The translations under genes were made by a program, and so were the position numbers. This document shows, piece by piece, positions 24,149-36,993 of a stretch of DNA of 64,000 nt (position 1 is its first letter; the number at the start of each line of letters is the position of its first letter). The notes under the pieces were generated by a model. That model ran no database searches, had not been told where the DNA came from, and saw nothing but the letters and a program-made list of their open reading frames with translations. Origin of the DNA: Peribolospora baueri (lineage: Eukaryota > Basidiomycota > Peribolosporomycetes > Peribolosporales > Peribolosporaceae); the NCBI GenBank assembly GCA_029717555.1, contig JAMDHS010000011.1:62001-126000 (forward strand). Reading direction: 5' to 3'.

Positions 24149-27100
24149 TCAGAACCACGGCGCCCATAGGGTATCCTGCATGGCCAAGTTTTGAGGGTTA
24201 GTGGCACGAGACATGAGATCAATGATTGATTGACAGGCCGGTGTAGTGCCATTTGGCTGTTGAAAGGCAATATAAGCGCAGCAAGTCAGAATCAACACTC
24301 TTATTTCTACGTACAGACCAATTCGAAAAGGAACGCACCTTTTCTCGTTCAAGCTTGCATGACATGAGCTGTGCCTTTTGAATGATCTGCTGGATCGCCT
24401 GCAGCGTGCAGTCACGCAAAGCACCTTCCGGAGGCTGCTTATGATTGACGTTGAACCAGACCATTACTTCGTCGCGGATGAAAATGCTAAGCCGATGCTC
24501 CAGGTCGTAGAGCTGCGGCGCACAGAAGGCCTGGTGTCAGCGCGAGATAAATCGCAGATCGTGTCGGAAAGCAGCAGCAACTCACCTCTGGCTCAGTCAA
24601 GGAGCGACCTAGCGCCATCAGAGAGCTTGTAAGCAAACCTTCTATTCCCACTGGCGTGATGAAGTTTTGGACATTCGGCGTCAGTCGGAATGGCACGCTG
24701 TCGCTGCTCGCGAAGTTAGGGCCTGCAGGCGAGAAGGCTGCGTGCGATGCGATGGGACGAACAAACGTCAATACGTGATCGGTATCCCGCTTTCAACTAT
24801 AGCAGGCCGACCCACATGGCAAGATGTCCGACATGAAGACCTGGCCGTTCGCCCGAGATACGTGCAACCGAACGGGCAAACGGTTGCTGATGGTGAAGAT
24901 GTAGGTCAAGAATATGATCGACGCCATTTGCAGAGTGAACTGCTTGCGCATGAGCCAGAGATCCGTCGGCGACGCCATTGACCGCCACATGAACTGATGG
25001 TTTGCATGATGGTCACGGAAATGTTTAGCATATGGGAAGAGACAGTGATTAATGGAGAGCATGGGGAAGGCTCACCTTGCTGAGGACATTGTCTGGTACC
25101 ATCTTCGTACTAATCTCGTCCATCAACTCCATACGCAAGTTGATGAGGCCAGCGCGCTGTTCATGGGGAGCAAGAAGGCATTAGATAGAGCCACGTTAGA
25201 AGTGTCGTCCTGGCGCTGGACTCACCCCCTTTGACTGATCGAAGGAGGCTTTGAGCTTCTCAGTGAAAGCGATGACAGGGTCGTCCTTGCTCATGCCGAG
25301 CTCCTCGCAGTGCTTCTCGTAGATGTCTTGAAGACTGACGAACGAGCTCTGACTTTCCATCAGGCGAATGTTAGGCGCTAGAGGAATAGCCGCCGGCACA
25401 TGGAAAGATAAGCTCCGCTTGCGAGTCTCCTTGCGACTTTCAAGGACACTGAAGAAAAAGGATGGGTTAGTTTAGTTGAAATAGCTTGGGACTACTAATT
25501 CACTCACCCATTCAGAATACGCAGCATTTGCATGTTCTTCTCTTCTCGACGCGAATATCTGGGCGCCGGAAGCTGAACAGAGAACGAGTGCGTGCTACCC
25601 TTGTGGCCGAGAATGGTGAGGCGGCGAGTACACGTGCCGCCGGAACGCACGACTTCGTACTTCGGCAGGATTCGACTGATTTTGACGAAGTCAGCGTTGC
25701 TATCGTCCATTTTGAGGTATTGGCCAGGCACCTCAACCTCGTCAAACTTTTGGTGCTGGAACTCAACCAAGTAGTGACTGGAGTGCTCCAGAGGCTGCCA
25801 GCGCGGCCGTCGATCGAGGATTGCCTCGTAGCGGTCACGCCAGCGCTGGAGGCGCTGTACGTAATCGCGCAATGTAGGTTTGCTTTTTACGAAGTCTTCC
25901 TCGAACGCAGCCTGTGATAAGGAATTGAGTGATGTGAGCCTTTGTGCGAATCCACATGCCCACAGGCAGAACAAGAAGCAGAACTCGCCTTCAAACCAGC
26001 AGGATGTAAATTTTCCGCGAACCGAGCCACATTTGCGGCTGATGCGGGCGCCAGCATGCCATTGTCGTTTTGGCTCAAAGCGCGGCCCACATATTGCTGC
26101 CGGCCAATAACGAGACTTCTGTCAGGTTTACCACGTAGAAGTTTGTGCAACAAAAATGACGACTCACTTGCAGGCCATCGTTCAGAAGGGCATTTGTCAG
26201 GCGATACATGTCCTCGTCCCCCTGCGCTTTGAAACGCTGTTGGATCTGGTCGACCATGCTCTCCATTGTAAGGGCGAGAAGCGGAAAGGCGGTCTTAAGG
26301 ATGTTAAGGATCTCGTCCACCAGCTCCCACGGCTGTCTCGGTACAGCGGTTGGCGTCCCAGTGGAAGAGCTAGTTGGCGGAGAGCTCCCAGCGGGCTGAC
26401 CTGCAGTTGGAGCCGACGTCGGGGTGGGAGTAGCAGCAGCAGACGACGTAGCCGGAGAGCTACCTGCAGCCTGGCCAGCGTTCGCAGTGGCGCCATTGCG
26501 TGCCGCCATTTGCTGAGCCATGATCAGCTGATTGCGGCGCACGTTGGCGAAATCTTCCTTCGTCGTCCGCAACTGGAAATACAGAGCCTGGGAAGGAAAG
26601 AGCATGCAGACGTGTAAGTAATCTCTTCCTAACGTCCAAGGCTCGCGATACTCACCTGAGGATACGTCTTGGCAATCCTCATCAGAATCACGCGAGCGTA
26701 CTTTGCCTCTCGCTGCGAGAGACTCTGCAACAGTTGCGGAATGAAGGCGATCCAGTTCCATACTGGCATGTCCCCCTTGTACCCTTCAAACGCCTTGGAC
26801 ACGGTCCCAGCCTGGTCATCGAAGCCCAGGAACCAGAGGATGCGGATAAGGAGCTTGTAGACCTTGGAATTCTTGTAGAGGCCGGCCGCTTGCAAGTAGC
26901 AGCTGACGGCGTTCCCGGCGTAAGCCATTTCGGTCGGCTTCTCCCGAAAGATGCGGTCATTGTACCGACCCCATTCCATCCAAGCCTTGGCCAAGTTCAA
27001 GTCCATCTGAATTGCAGTCGCAAAGGCCTGGTTTGCGTCGTCGTTCAATCCGAGTTTGGCCATGAACATGCCCTTGAGCGTGAAAAACTCGGCTTTTTGA

Positions 27101-30100
27101 GGAGCCGCAAAGAACATCAGGTTGGTGTTGTTGATGACATCGAGACCGGCGGACAGCTCGTTCGGGTTTTGGTAGTGGCATTTAGCTTGCTCTCGCAGCT
27201 TGAGGAACGCCTCTTGGATCTCGATGTTGGGAAGTGTGTAGATTTTGGTCAACGAGCTTATGCAAACGTCGTTCAGATGGTGCTTGCGAGCAACGTAGGC
27301 GAAGCGATTGATGATCCAGGCCGTTTCGTGATACCCGCGGTAAGCGTACGAGTTGGTGCTGGAGCCCGTCGCGCCGTTTTGTATCATGGGGATCAAAGGC
27401 AAATACGCCTTGTTGACAGCGCCAAACACGTGTTGTCGCCATGCTACGAGATCGCTCCAAGCATCGATGTCGTCCCATGAGTTCGGTAGACGCTCGCGCC
27501 AAGTTTGCATGACGTTCTTGAGCTCCTGCGAGCGCTGGTCAAGGTTGGTGGCGTTGGTCTGCGCAAGGCTCGCGAAGATCTGGCCAGCTTCTTGAAGCTC
27601 AACGAACTGTTGAAAAATCTGAAGCAGAGGTACGTGGGCCTGTGTGACGATTGTTGGCAGCCCGTGCCATTTCCGTAGCGACAGTTGTACGGCTTCGTCG
27701 CAGATCCGCGAAAACTCGCTGGCCTTCTCTGCCCCGCCTTGCGACTTGACGAGTGCCATGTACGCCTCGAACACCCTGCGCCGAGGAGTGGGAGTCGCCG
27801 CTAAACTTTCGAGGGACTGCTCGAACAGCTCGCGCTCGGCCGTCCAGTCGGAGAGGCGCCAAGCACACTCGAGAAAGAGGTCGGTGTTGACTTCGAGCTT
27901 GGCGAGGTCATTGAGGATGTCCCACTGCTGCAACTTCTGAGCGCACATGACCCAGTGATCGCCCCAGACGTTGTACTCGGACTCGGTGAAATGCAACACG
28001 CCGGACCGGGACTTTGTCTGCGCTGCCTCATACACTGCCTGAGCTTGCGCCCACATGCCGTTCTGCTCGTAAGATATGGCAACGTTGGTTTCCGTGTAGA
28101 CGCACCGACGTCGCCAGAGGCCATAGAACATGTCCTCTTCAGAAAGCTCGGCAAACAGTTCTGCGAGCGCATCCAGAGCCGTTTCCCGGATAGTCTCCTC
28201 GTCACGAGAGAGGTTTTCGAGAAGGCCTTGAAGCAGTTCGATGGAAGTGTACCACGCGTTGAAAGTCCTGCCGAGGAACTTGACCACGTGCGGGGGCAGT
28301 TCCATCTGCGGCGAGCACGCCAGGGCGCCTTCGAGCAAGGTCTGAATGACGTTGGGGCGTCGATCGACCTGCTTGAGGTGGTACTCCTTCGTCAGGGTGC
28401 CGATAAAGTAGTTGGTCAAATCACGTGGCTCACGGCGGGAGAGACAGCGCCAGGCGGCCCTGAAGAAGGTAACCCAGAATCGATGTGTAATCTCGGGAGA
28501 CGTGTACAGCAAGGCGCGGGCGGGTTGCAGGATGTCCTTGGCGCAATACCCTTGCAACTGACGTCCAAACTCTGTGTCTGGCCACGCAGGGCTCGGATCC
28601 TCTTGCAAGAGCAGGTCGTCTTCGTCTGCCGAGCCGAGGAGGAGGTCAAGGGCTTGCTGCAACCAGTCCGAGTCCGCCAAGAACTCCCAGCTTTGGTGGC
28701 CAAAGACATAGTGCAGTCGAGTTGCGAGCGAGCGTGCGCACGTCTTATCGAAAACCTCAAGGAACCGAGAGCGCAGCTTCGGGTCCGGGTTCCGGCATCC
28801 GAGCAGGAAAGCGTTCTCGAGTCGAACCGTCAGCTCCGTGCGGGCGAAATCCGGAGTCGTGTAGATACTGAGAATGAGCTCAAGGAAATCGTTCAGCAGA
28901 CTTTGGTCGCCGCGCGCCTCGAAAGACATCATCTTGACGAGAATGCCAGCCTTCTCCTTCACGGTGGGGAAAGTCTCCTTCTGCTCCAGGATGAGCTTCC
29001 TCATCATGTCGAGGATGAAACGACAGAGGTAAACGCTCGAAGACTTCTCGACTAGTTGAACCAGTGCGCTCAAGAACCAGCGACGCTGTTCCTGCAGCAA
29101 TGAGATGCGGTCCCTCAAAAGCTGGAGCACCATAATGAGGAGCTTGAGCTGAGGATCCGAGGGCAGTACTGGGCTGTCGGCGTTCAGATGGTCCTTCGTG
29201 AGCTTGGTCAGTGCCTTGATGATGGACGGCGTGAAGGGTTCAACCTGAATGAGAATGACGCGGAGAAAGATTAGCTCAGAATGAACCAGAAAAGGTGGAA
29301 ACGATGACGCATCTCACCTTGTCCGGTTTGGAAACAGCCCAGCTCCGGAGCAAAACAATGGCGCCATGCAAATTGGTCAAGCTGCGCAGACCCTCTGAGA
29401 TGGTCGTGTCGGCAAAATTCAAGAATGCTCGCATGTCATCCTGGTCTTCCTCGCCTTCATCCGAAATTGACGACGGAGCCACTTTGAGGAGGCGTTCTAG
29501 AACACCCTGGAAAGCGTCGTGAAGAGCGGGCTCTGTGCTCAGCATGCTCTTCTCGAGAAGCTTGTGTAGCTGGGGCAGGTGGGCTTGGAACCAGTCGTCG
29601 GATTTGTTTGCGACGACCAGGTTCAGTACCTCTGCCGAATTGAGCAGCATGTGGATCGTGTTCTCGTTGACTTCTGACTGCACCAGAGTCCTCTGGAAGA
29701 AGGCAAGCTTAACGGTGACGTCGCTCCAGGCCGGCAGCGAGAGCAGCTCTGTCAGCGCGGAAAGGGCCCGCCGAACATGGCGAGACTTGTCGAGCGGCTC
29801 GGCGGACATGGCGACAAAGCGAAGAAGGTAGCTGACGATAATCTCACGATGCGCCATGGCCGGGACGTAGGTGTCGGCCGCGCTCAATGAGACCGACGGT
29901 GCAGAGGAGCCAGCCGTATCGAGGCGCACACGCTTGCGAGAAGGCGAGCCGGATTCGTCCTGGCTGCTTGACTTGGGCGACCTCCTGACGGTCGTCTCCT
30001 CGTCGCTGTCTCCCGCAATGCTAGCAAGTCGGCGTTTCTCCCACTTGAGAACAAGCTCGATCAGACTGATCGTGAGGCTTCGACTCTCCGAGGTCGCTGC

Positions 30101-33100
30101 CGGGTTCAGACCGAGACGGTTGAGCGAGTTGACGAAATGAGGGACAAACAGCTCACGACACGGGTAAAATTGATCGGGGTGGCGGACGATGAGATGGAAG
30201 ATGTTCGTGAGCTGAGGCAGGTTGTGACTGTCCTCGAGCATGATGCGCCGAGTATACTTGCTCCAAACCAAAGCACCACCCTCTTGAGACGCGAGTCTCT
30301 GTGGCAGAGCCGGAGTAAGGATGTCCAGCGCTTGTCGAGCGAGAGCCTTGCCTTCTGACTGGTGTGAACGTAAGAGGCCCGAGTACACTTGCAAGATGAT
30401 CTTGCTTGGCGAGTCAAAGACTCCGAGGAACCGCGCGATGAAAACGTAGGCCGCGTTCTTGGCCGTGACGTCCTCCGCGGTGATGTTCATCCAGCCGAAT
30501 TTGATGACGTCCTTGCGCACCGGAACGATCATGTCTGAGCAATGCTCCACGATCATAGTCGACATGTGCAGGAGCTCGATGCGGTACGCGTCATCGGAGC
30601 ACACGGCTTGTGCGCTTTGCTTGGTCAAGAACGGCCGCCAGACGCGAGTCACGAGCGCTTGCGTGAGTTCGTTGTTGATCAAAGCCTCCTTCTTAGCGTC
30701 CAGCTTGGCGGTTCGGAAAGTGGCCAGTAGCATAGGATTGATGATTATGCGCAAAATTTGCGCTTTGTGGGACTGGGAGATGTCCTTGTCCTCGAAAAAG
30801 TCAATGAACTTCTTCATCGCTGCGCGCTTGAGAGAAATGTCGTCGCTTCGTGCTACGCGCTCAAAGATAAACCGACTGACGTGGGTGTAATCGATCGAGT
30901 TCCGATATGTGAAGACGTCAACGACCTGGAAGATGAGATCGAGCTCGGGTGTTTTCCGAAGGTGGGTCAAGAAGATGTCGACGAGGTGCACAGACTCGCG
31001 CATCTGCCTCGTGGGAAGCGAGCGCTCTGCACGGCGACGACGTCGGCCTTCCGGTGACTTCCAAATGGCCAGCAGGGCTTCAAGGACATCAACGTGCTCG
31101 ATCGTCCATTCGGGCGTCTGCTCGAGGAGCGCTCTGATGATCAGGAGACCTTGAACGACACGATCCCCGTCGGGTTTGAGCAGAGGCAGAAGCAAGCGTT
31201 CCTTGGCGGAGGTGATCTCGGCGCGGATGCTGGCGGCGTGCTCAGAAGCGATGACTCTGCAGAAAGTCTGCAGATATCGTCGGTCCCCAATACGTTCGAA
31301 GAAGTAGTTGACGCCTTCAGCCGCGTAGCGGTTCAGGTACTTGGCGAGCGGCGTCGTGAAAGGGGTGCTTAACGTCCTCCTGAGCTGCGTCTCAATCTCA
31401 ACCACCCCAACGACGAGGTCATTCAGGAAGCAGTTGGCTGCAGGCGGGAGAAGATGGAAGATGTTGACGATGCCTGCCATGACCTTCACATCGACATTTT
31501 CCTCCACAGACATCACCGTTGCGTTCTGCAGCGTCGCCGGCTCCGACAAGGCACGCAGATGATCCAGAAGCTTGTTGCCGATCTCGACCTTGAAATAATT
31601 GGTCAAGAGCTCGAGCAGACGCGCCAGTCCTTCCAGGCCTGAGACGGACAGACGCTTATGATCGGCGAGATTCATCAAGATCGGCCGAAGGCCCGTTTGA
31701 AGGAGGTCCTTAGGAAGCTTGCTCTGGCGGCTCAGGACGTCGCGCAGGCTGTCGTAAGCGGTTTGAACGACCTCTGGTGACCTCGAGTACAATGACTTGA
31801 AGTAGACACCGATGATTTGCATGCGCGGAGCGCTCTGCTTTGGGCCGAAGAAGTCGGTGCACGCCATGGCCGCGGAGAGCAGTTTGATACAGACGACGCG
31901 GAGGTTGTTGACGGCTACCGTGTTCTTGTACTGAGACGTCCGGCCAAGTAGGGCCTGATCGTCCGCGTCCGCGAGCGCCAGAGCTTCGTGGAGGACGCGT
32001 AGCAGCTCGTCGCTAAACTCTGGCAACGGTGGTCGCAGAGTCAGACAGTAGGTGATGGCGTCGATGTGGCCGATCTGCATTCCAAACGGCAGGGCCCGGA
32101 GCGGTTTGGCGAAAATGGGACCCAACAGACGGTCGCGCACCGGTGCCAGCATTTCGTGAACGGGGCGGCCTTGCAGTTCGCCGAGAAGCTCAAACGCTTT
32201 CCGTGTCGTTTCTCGCACGGTCGCGTTGGAGCTGGACAGCTCGGTTACGAGGAGAGAGATGAGGTGTGAACGCTTGAGCTGGCGGTCCGGCGTTTCGGTA
32301 TCTTCTCCGACCTGCACGGCCTTGCGGATGACGTCAAGCAGCGTCTGACTGACTTCCTCCACGTTGCCCGGCGGATCGGTTGGCATGTCCTTAAGCATGA
32401 AGAGAAGGGCGCGCACGAATTCGATCACCCGCTCTAACATCCACTGGCTGCCGAGATCGACCTCGTTGGTCAACAACCTGATGCCCGTCCAGCCGCCCGT
32501 CTTGCGCGTCCAAGACTGCTCGTAGCAGAGCGAGGCGAACTTTTGCCCGAGGTGATGCAGGACAATGCTCGGAATGTCCTGTTTGCCCTCGTCCTCAATC
32601 TCCACGTCACGCAGGTTGGTGACAATGACCTTGACGAGCGCGGCGGTCACCTTGAGCTCGCGTGAGACGGACAGGCTCCCGAGCGTCTGTGCAATGGACT
32701 CCAGGAATGCCATGGTCAACGCAGTCAATGGTCGAACGATAGGCGTCGTAGATACCTCCCGCTTGAGCTCAAGGCCGAAGATGTGTTTAGCGAGATCCAC
32801 TATGTAACTGGACGCCTCGTCGGTGAGCTCCTCCGCATGCGTCGTCTCGAAAAGACCGCGTATGACCTTTTGGAAGAGAGACTCGCGCTCGGCATCATTG
32901 AGCGTGCCTTCCAAGAACAGGGCGACCGCATGACGTAACAATTCGTACGCTTTTCGCCGGTAGAACTCGTTCGTGTTCCTGACGTTTGTTAGCGCCAGGT
33001 CCGTGATCGGCGCGAGCGCCAGCGATTGCGGTCGGCCGTCAAAAGCAAGCGTGAACGTGGCTTCCTTCGCGTCCTTATAAGTGAGTCGCGCAGGCTGCTG

Positions 33101-36100
33101 GAGGAGTCGACGATTTCGTCCACCCATCTTGCCTAGAATCCGCATGGTCGTATGGGAGTGCTGATGGTTATGTGGAAGAGGCTGGAGGTGCTTCCACAGC
33201 GCCGACATGATCTCGTAGCTGTAAGGTGCCATGATTGGGTCGAGGAACTCCTGGGTGAGGTTGTCGATGCAAAGTTCGAGAGTGCGAAGGCCTTGGCTAA
33301 CGAGCTCCGGCGACGACTGCAGAGCCAGCACGAGCGGCTTCATGAGGTAGCCGAGGTACGGGAGGAGAACGCTAAGTCGGACAGGGACGGTGAGGCACAA
33401 ATCGACAAAAATTTCGCGTTGCGATGGCTCGGCGTTGTTCAGCAGCGTGTTGAGGTTCTCCAGTAGGACTTGCAGGAGCGGCAAGACGTCTTTGTAGAGC
33501 AACTCAAAGCGACCACCGCCGATGCTCCTGAACAGGGCCCGGAGGAGAAGGTAGTAGTTCGTCGGCTCCTCCGCCTTGCTTGCCAGCTTCATCGACGTCA
33601 TGATGAGACGGCTGAGATGAGGTTGCAGCACCGCCTCGTTGGCCTCCGGAAAGATGGTGACCGCCATGAAAGCCATCTTGAACAAACGAAGGGTGATCGA
33701 CGCGTGCTTCTTGTCCGACTTGCCCAACTGCTCCAAGCGGTTGACGAGGAAGCGAAGAAGAATGCCGACGAATCTGTGGGAGGAGGATTCGTTGGAGAGG
33801 AGGAACTGCGGTATGGCGAGCAGATTAGGATTCTTGAGCATCTCCTCGAAGAGGAAAGACACCTTGGCGCTCAAAACCTCCTGGAAGACTTGGGGCTCGA
33901 GGAGCAAGAAGACGTTGCAGAAGAGGTCCATGGTCTCCTTCTCGTCGCGCCCATCGCGGTGGTCGAAAACAGCCCAACAACGTACGCCGTTTTCCACCAT
34001 CCGGCCGACAACTTCGGCATCCGGGCCAGGCACGCCACAGTGCTTGAGTCCGACCAGGATCGTTTTCAGGCCGAAGACGAGACTTCGGAATAAGTATCGC
34101 AGGTCTGAGACGAGGTAGAGGCAGCGTTAGCGAGGAGTGGAACGGGGGAACAAACCATATCTGTGGGACACCCACCTTTGAAAGGATCCGGAATGACGCT
34201 CGCGTCCGCCACGATGGCTGCAGCCGCCTGGATGGGCTTACTGCGTTCGACCGCGATGATGTCCACTTCCAAGTCCTCTTCCTCTTTCTTTCCGCCCTGC
34301 TCGTCTACCTCCATCTTGTCGCTATCCTCCCCGCCCTTTGCTCTCTCGTCCTTCCCTTCCTCCTTGGCTTTACCCTTGTCGCTGTCCTTCGACGCAGTAC
34401 TGACCGACTTGAACTCTGGCGAGTGCATTTTGGCGAGGTCGCGATAGAGACGCCCCACGCTCGCAATCTTGTCCACAAACGTCTCGAGAATGCTGTGCAG
34501 CACCGGAATGGCCTCTTGAGTGCCGGTGTTGATGATGCTATCCAAGAGGTTGAGGAGGAGCTTGGCGCACATGGTCTGAATGCTCGGGGCCAGAGAGGGG
34601 TCGTGGAGGATACAAGCGTAGGTGTGGGCGATCCGGATCAGTTGAGGCTGTGGAAGCTCGTTCCTGGTATGATGCGCCAGGTCGGCGAGCATGCTACAAG
34701 CCAACGGCCGTAGAGTCTCGTGCGCCGTAAGGCCCGTCCCGATGAGCACTCTTTCATCCAATAGCGTGTCAATTTGAGGAATAAAATGCGTGCGGAACTC
34801 GGTGGACAGGATGTGCCGAGTTGCGACGAGGAGCTCCTTGCGCGTGGCCGACGCCTCAGGCGGACAGTCCTTCAGAAGCCTGATACTAACTTCTGGAATC
34901 GTCGTCAGGTAGTTGCGGAGTCCAGATGCAGAACCTCTGAGGACGTATGCGAGGAAGGACATGGTCTAAAAGCGGCACACAGACAGGTGGAACACAGACA
35001 GAAAAAGGGTGAGCGCAAGTGGACCTAATACAAGGTGAATTCAAGGAAACGCGCACCTTAACCTGCGCAACGATCAGCTCTGTAAATAAAGATCGCTTCT
35101 TGATGCCAGGAGCGACCCCGACAAACACCACTCCCTTCTCTGCCGCCTCACGATGGGCCTCAGCCTGAGGAGGCGCTTGAAGCCTCAAGAACTGTTCGAC
35201 ATTGGTCCAGAGCGTTAGACCTCTGGGCACGTTGTCCGGCAAGCACGCCGTCCTAGCTCACCTCGACGATCAGGGGGACGAAAACCTGGATGGCCTGCGG
35301 TACGACGGTGCGGTATGTCTGGAAGATGAGGACGATGGCGATGGGACATTCGGTGAGGACTTTGAAGCTGTATTGGCTTCGAGCCAGCTTGCGAGGTGCA
35401 TCAGCTGCCCCAGCACCAACGGTGTCGACCGCTGGAGACATAGGATTCGCCGGCTGCTGTTCCTGGTGGCTCGAAAAGGGGCAAGCCTCAGAGTCGTACG
35501 AGAAGAGCAAACCATCCTTCCAAAACAGGTACTCACCGAAGTCGCCGAAGCTTCGTCCTCGGCCTTGAAGCCCTCGTCCACTGTAGTCTCCATGTTCTTA
35601 TACAACATCTGCACGAGCTCAAGGAAAGGCTGCACCTGATCTTCCAACACTTGTTTGTAGCTACGATGGAGATCGATCACCACTTTGAGTGCCACTACCG
35701 CATTCTCCTCGTTGTCCGTCTGCAGGATGGTTAGCATCAGCTTCATCAGTGCCGGGGCGTGTGGTCGAAGGGCGTCGTTGTGTGGAAGGCGATGCAAGAT
35801 GTCGAGGATCGTGTGACGGAGCCTCTGTGGGAACGAAGGGGGGGCGGGATGAATAGCCAACAAGAGGTGAATCCTTGCTTTCGAAAGCTCCGGAGGATCC
35901 AAGGGTTAGTGCCGGTGCCCAGCGAAGATTTACTCACATGCTCCGCCTTGTCGCTGTAAAAAGCACACGGTACGGAGCTCAAGAGCTCCATGCAGACGGG
36001 CAAGAGCGCCTCGAGGAAGCGAGCATAGATGCGTTCGCTCGTCAGCACCTCGATCAAATCCTTGAGCTCGTTCGCCGCCGTCAGTTTGGCCTTGAAATCT

Positions 36101-36391
36101 GCGTGGTGTGGGGAAGGAAGGGGAAGGAGTCAGCGCACAACTCGCGCACGACCGATGCACGAAATTCTCCCATCCATCCAGCTCACCAGCGGACCCATCC
36201 TTCAACCTGGCCGCATAACTCTCCACATCGGGGCTGGATGAGCCGTGTCCGCTCGTCCCTCCTCCGTTCGCCAAGCTCCCGGGACCCACCGCACCGGTCC
36301 CAGTGCTTCCCACGGAAGGCGCATGCTCCGTGGTAGACGGAACTGAAGACGACGTCCCCGCCGAGGTGGCGTCCGAAGAGGAGACGGCCAT
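24149..36391 (-). CDS. TRA1: Tra1/TRRAP, SAGA and NuA4 activator-binding pseudokinase
   Basis: Seventeen exons on the minus strand: 36391-36187, 36098-35938, 35824-35537, 35462-35262, 35191-35057, 34965-34176, 34104-29318, 29244-26656, 26587-26168, 26096-25989, 25911-25508, 25448-25226, 25156-25076, 24993-24816, 24737-24586, 24512-24339 and 24256-24149. All phases close to give 3667 aa, near yeast Tra1 (3744 aa). After a disordered Ser/Gly N-terminus come HEAT-type helical repeats, then the FAT region (including A-W-M-E-W-G-R-Y-N-D), a PI3K-like domain (M-R-K-Q-F-T-L-Q-M-A) and a C-terminal FATC ending L-W-A-P-W-F. Tra1 is a catalytically dead PIKK that recruits SAGA and NuA4 acetyltransferase complexes to activators in the nucleus. 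The interior is nearly intron-free (4787 and 2589-nt exons), while both ends are intron-rich. Confidence 0.95.
25912..25988 (-). other. TRA1: GC-AG intron in TRA1
   Basis: The exon ending G-L-K at 25989 is followed by GCGAGT rather than GTGAGT, and the next exon opens after CAG at 25911 with A-A-F-E-E-D-F in phase. No GT donor in the neighbourhood gives the same frame. GC donors are a known minor class of the major spliceosome. Confidence 0.65.
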
Positions 36392-36993
36392 GCCTTGCTC
36401 CTCCTCTCTACCCGATGCCCGATCGAGGGGAGCTAGCTCGGCCGCGTCCTCCTCGTCTTTCCCGGCGGCGCCGCAAAAAGGTTGATTAAGTGGGGGAAGG
36501 ACGAAAGGAGCGCAAAGGGAGGTGGATGCGCAAAGAAAAGCGCGAGAATTGGAGTGGGGGTGGGGGGTGTGGATGGATGATGGGATGGAGGGTCAGGATT
36601 GGAGATGCGATCGAGTCGTTCGCTCAAGACCGACTGACCGCGCGCTGCGGCCGCGACGCTCGCGAACATTTCGAGAGCGCGCTCACGAATCGACGACCAC
36701 CATCTGCTCAGACCCCATCATAAGCTTGGCGGCGTCTTACCCCGTGGCATGTTAGCAGTTCCGACGATAGATGGCACCCAAAGTGTCCTCTCAACTGTGC
36801 TCAACGGCACGTCCGACCGGTGGTGCCCGCGACCCGCGGCGAGTCGAGGGCAGCCTGTGGCCCGACCGGTCACACCACCACGCGACTGGACGTCTTTTCC
36901 CTAGCAGAGGCACGGACGATAGAATGCCCCTTCCTAACCTTATGTCGTTTCAATATCGCGCACCAAAGGCCTATACATGCATTTTTCCATCCC
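36392..36993. other. Intergenic upstream of TRA1
   Basis: About 600 bp between the TRA1 start and the 3' end of the decayed methyltransferase. G/A-rich around 36490-36600. No supported gene. Confidence 0.4.

Noticed and set aside
27955-29055. 366-codon plus-strand open frame
   Set aside because: Antisense shadow of the long TRA1 exon (29244-26656); the minus strand carries the conserved protein.
33152-34118. Several plus-strand frames of 100-200 codons
   Set aside because: Shadows of TRA1 exon 7; charged, repetitive translations with no domain.
35176-35242. Coding continuation of TRA1 in the frame starting near 35242
   Set aside because: No splice acceptor fits there; the acceptor before F-L-R-L-Q at 35191 closes the phase and matches the family.
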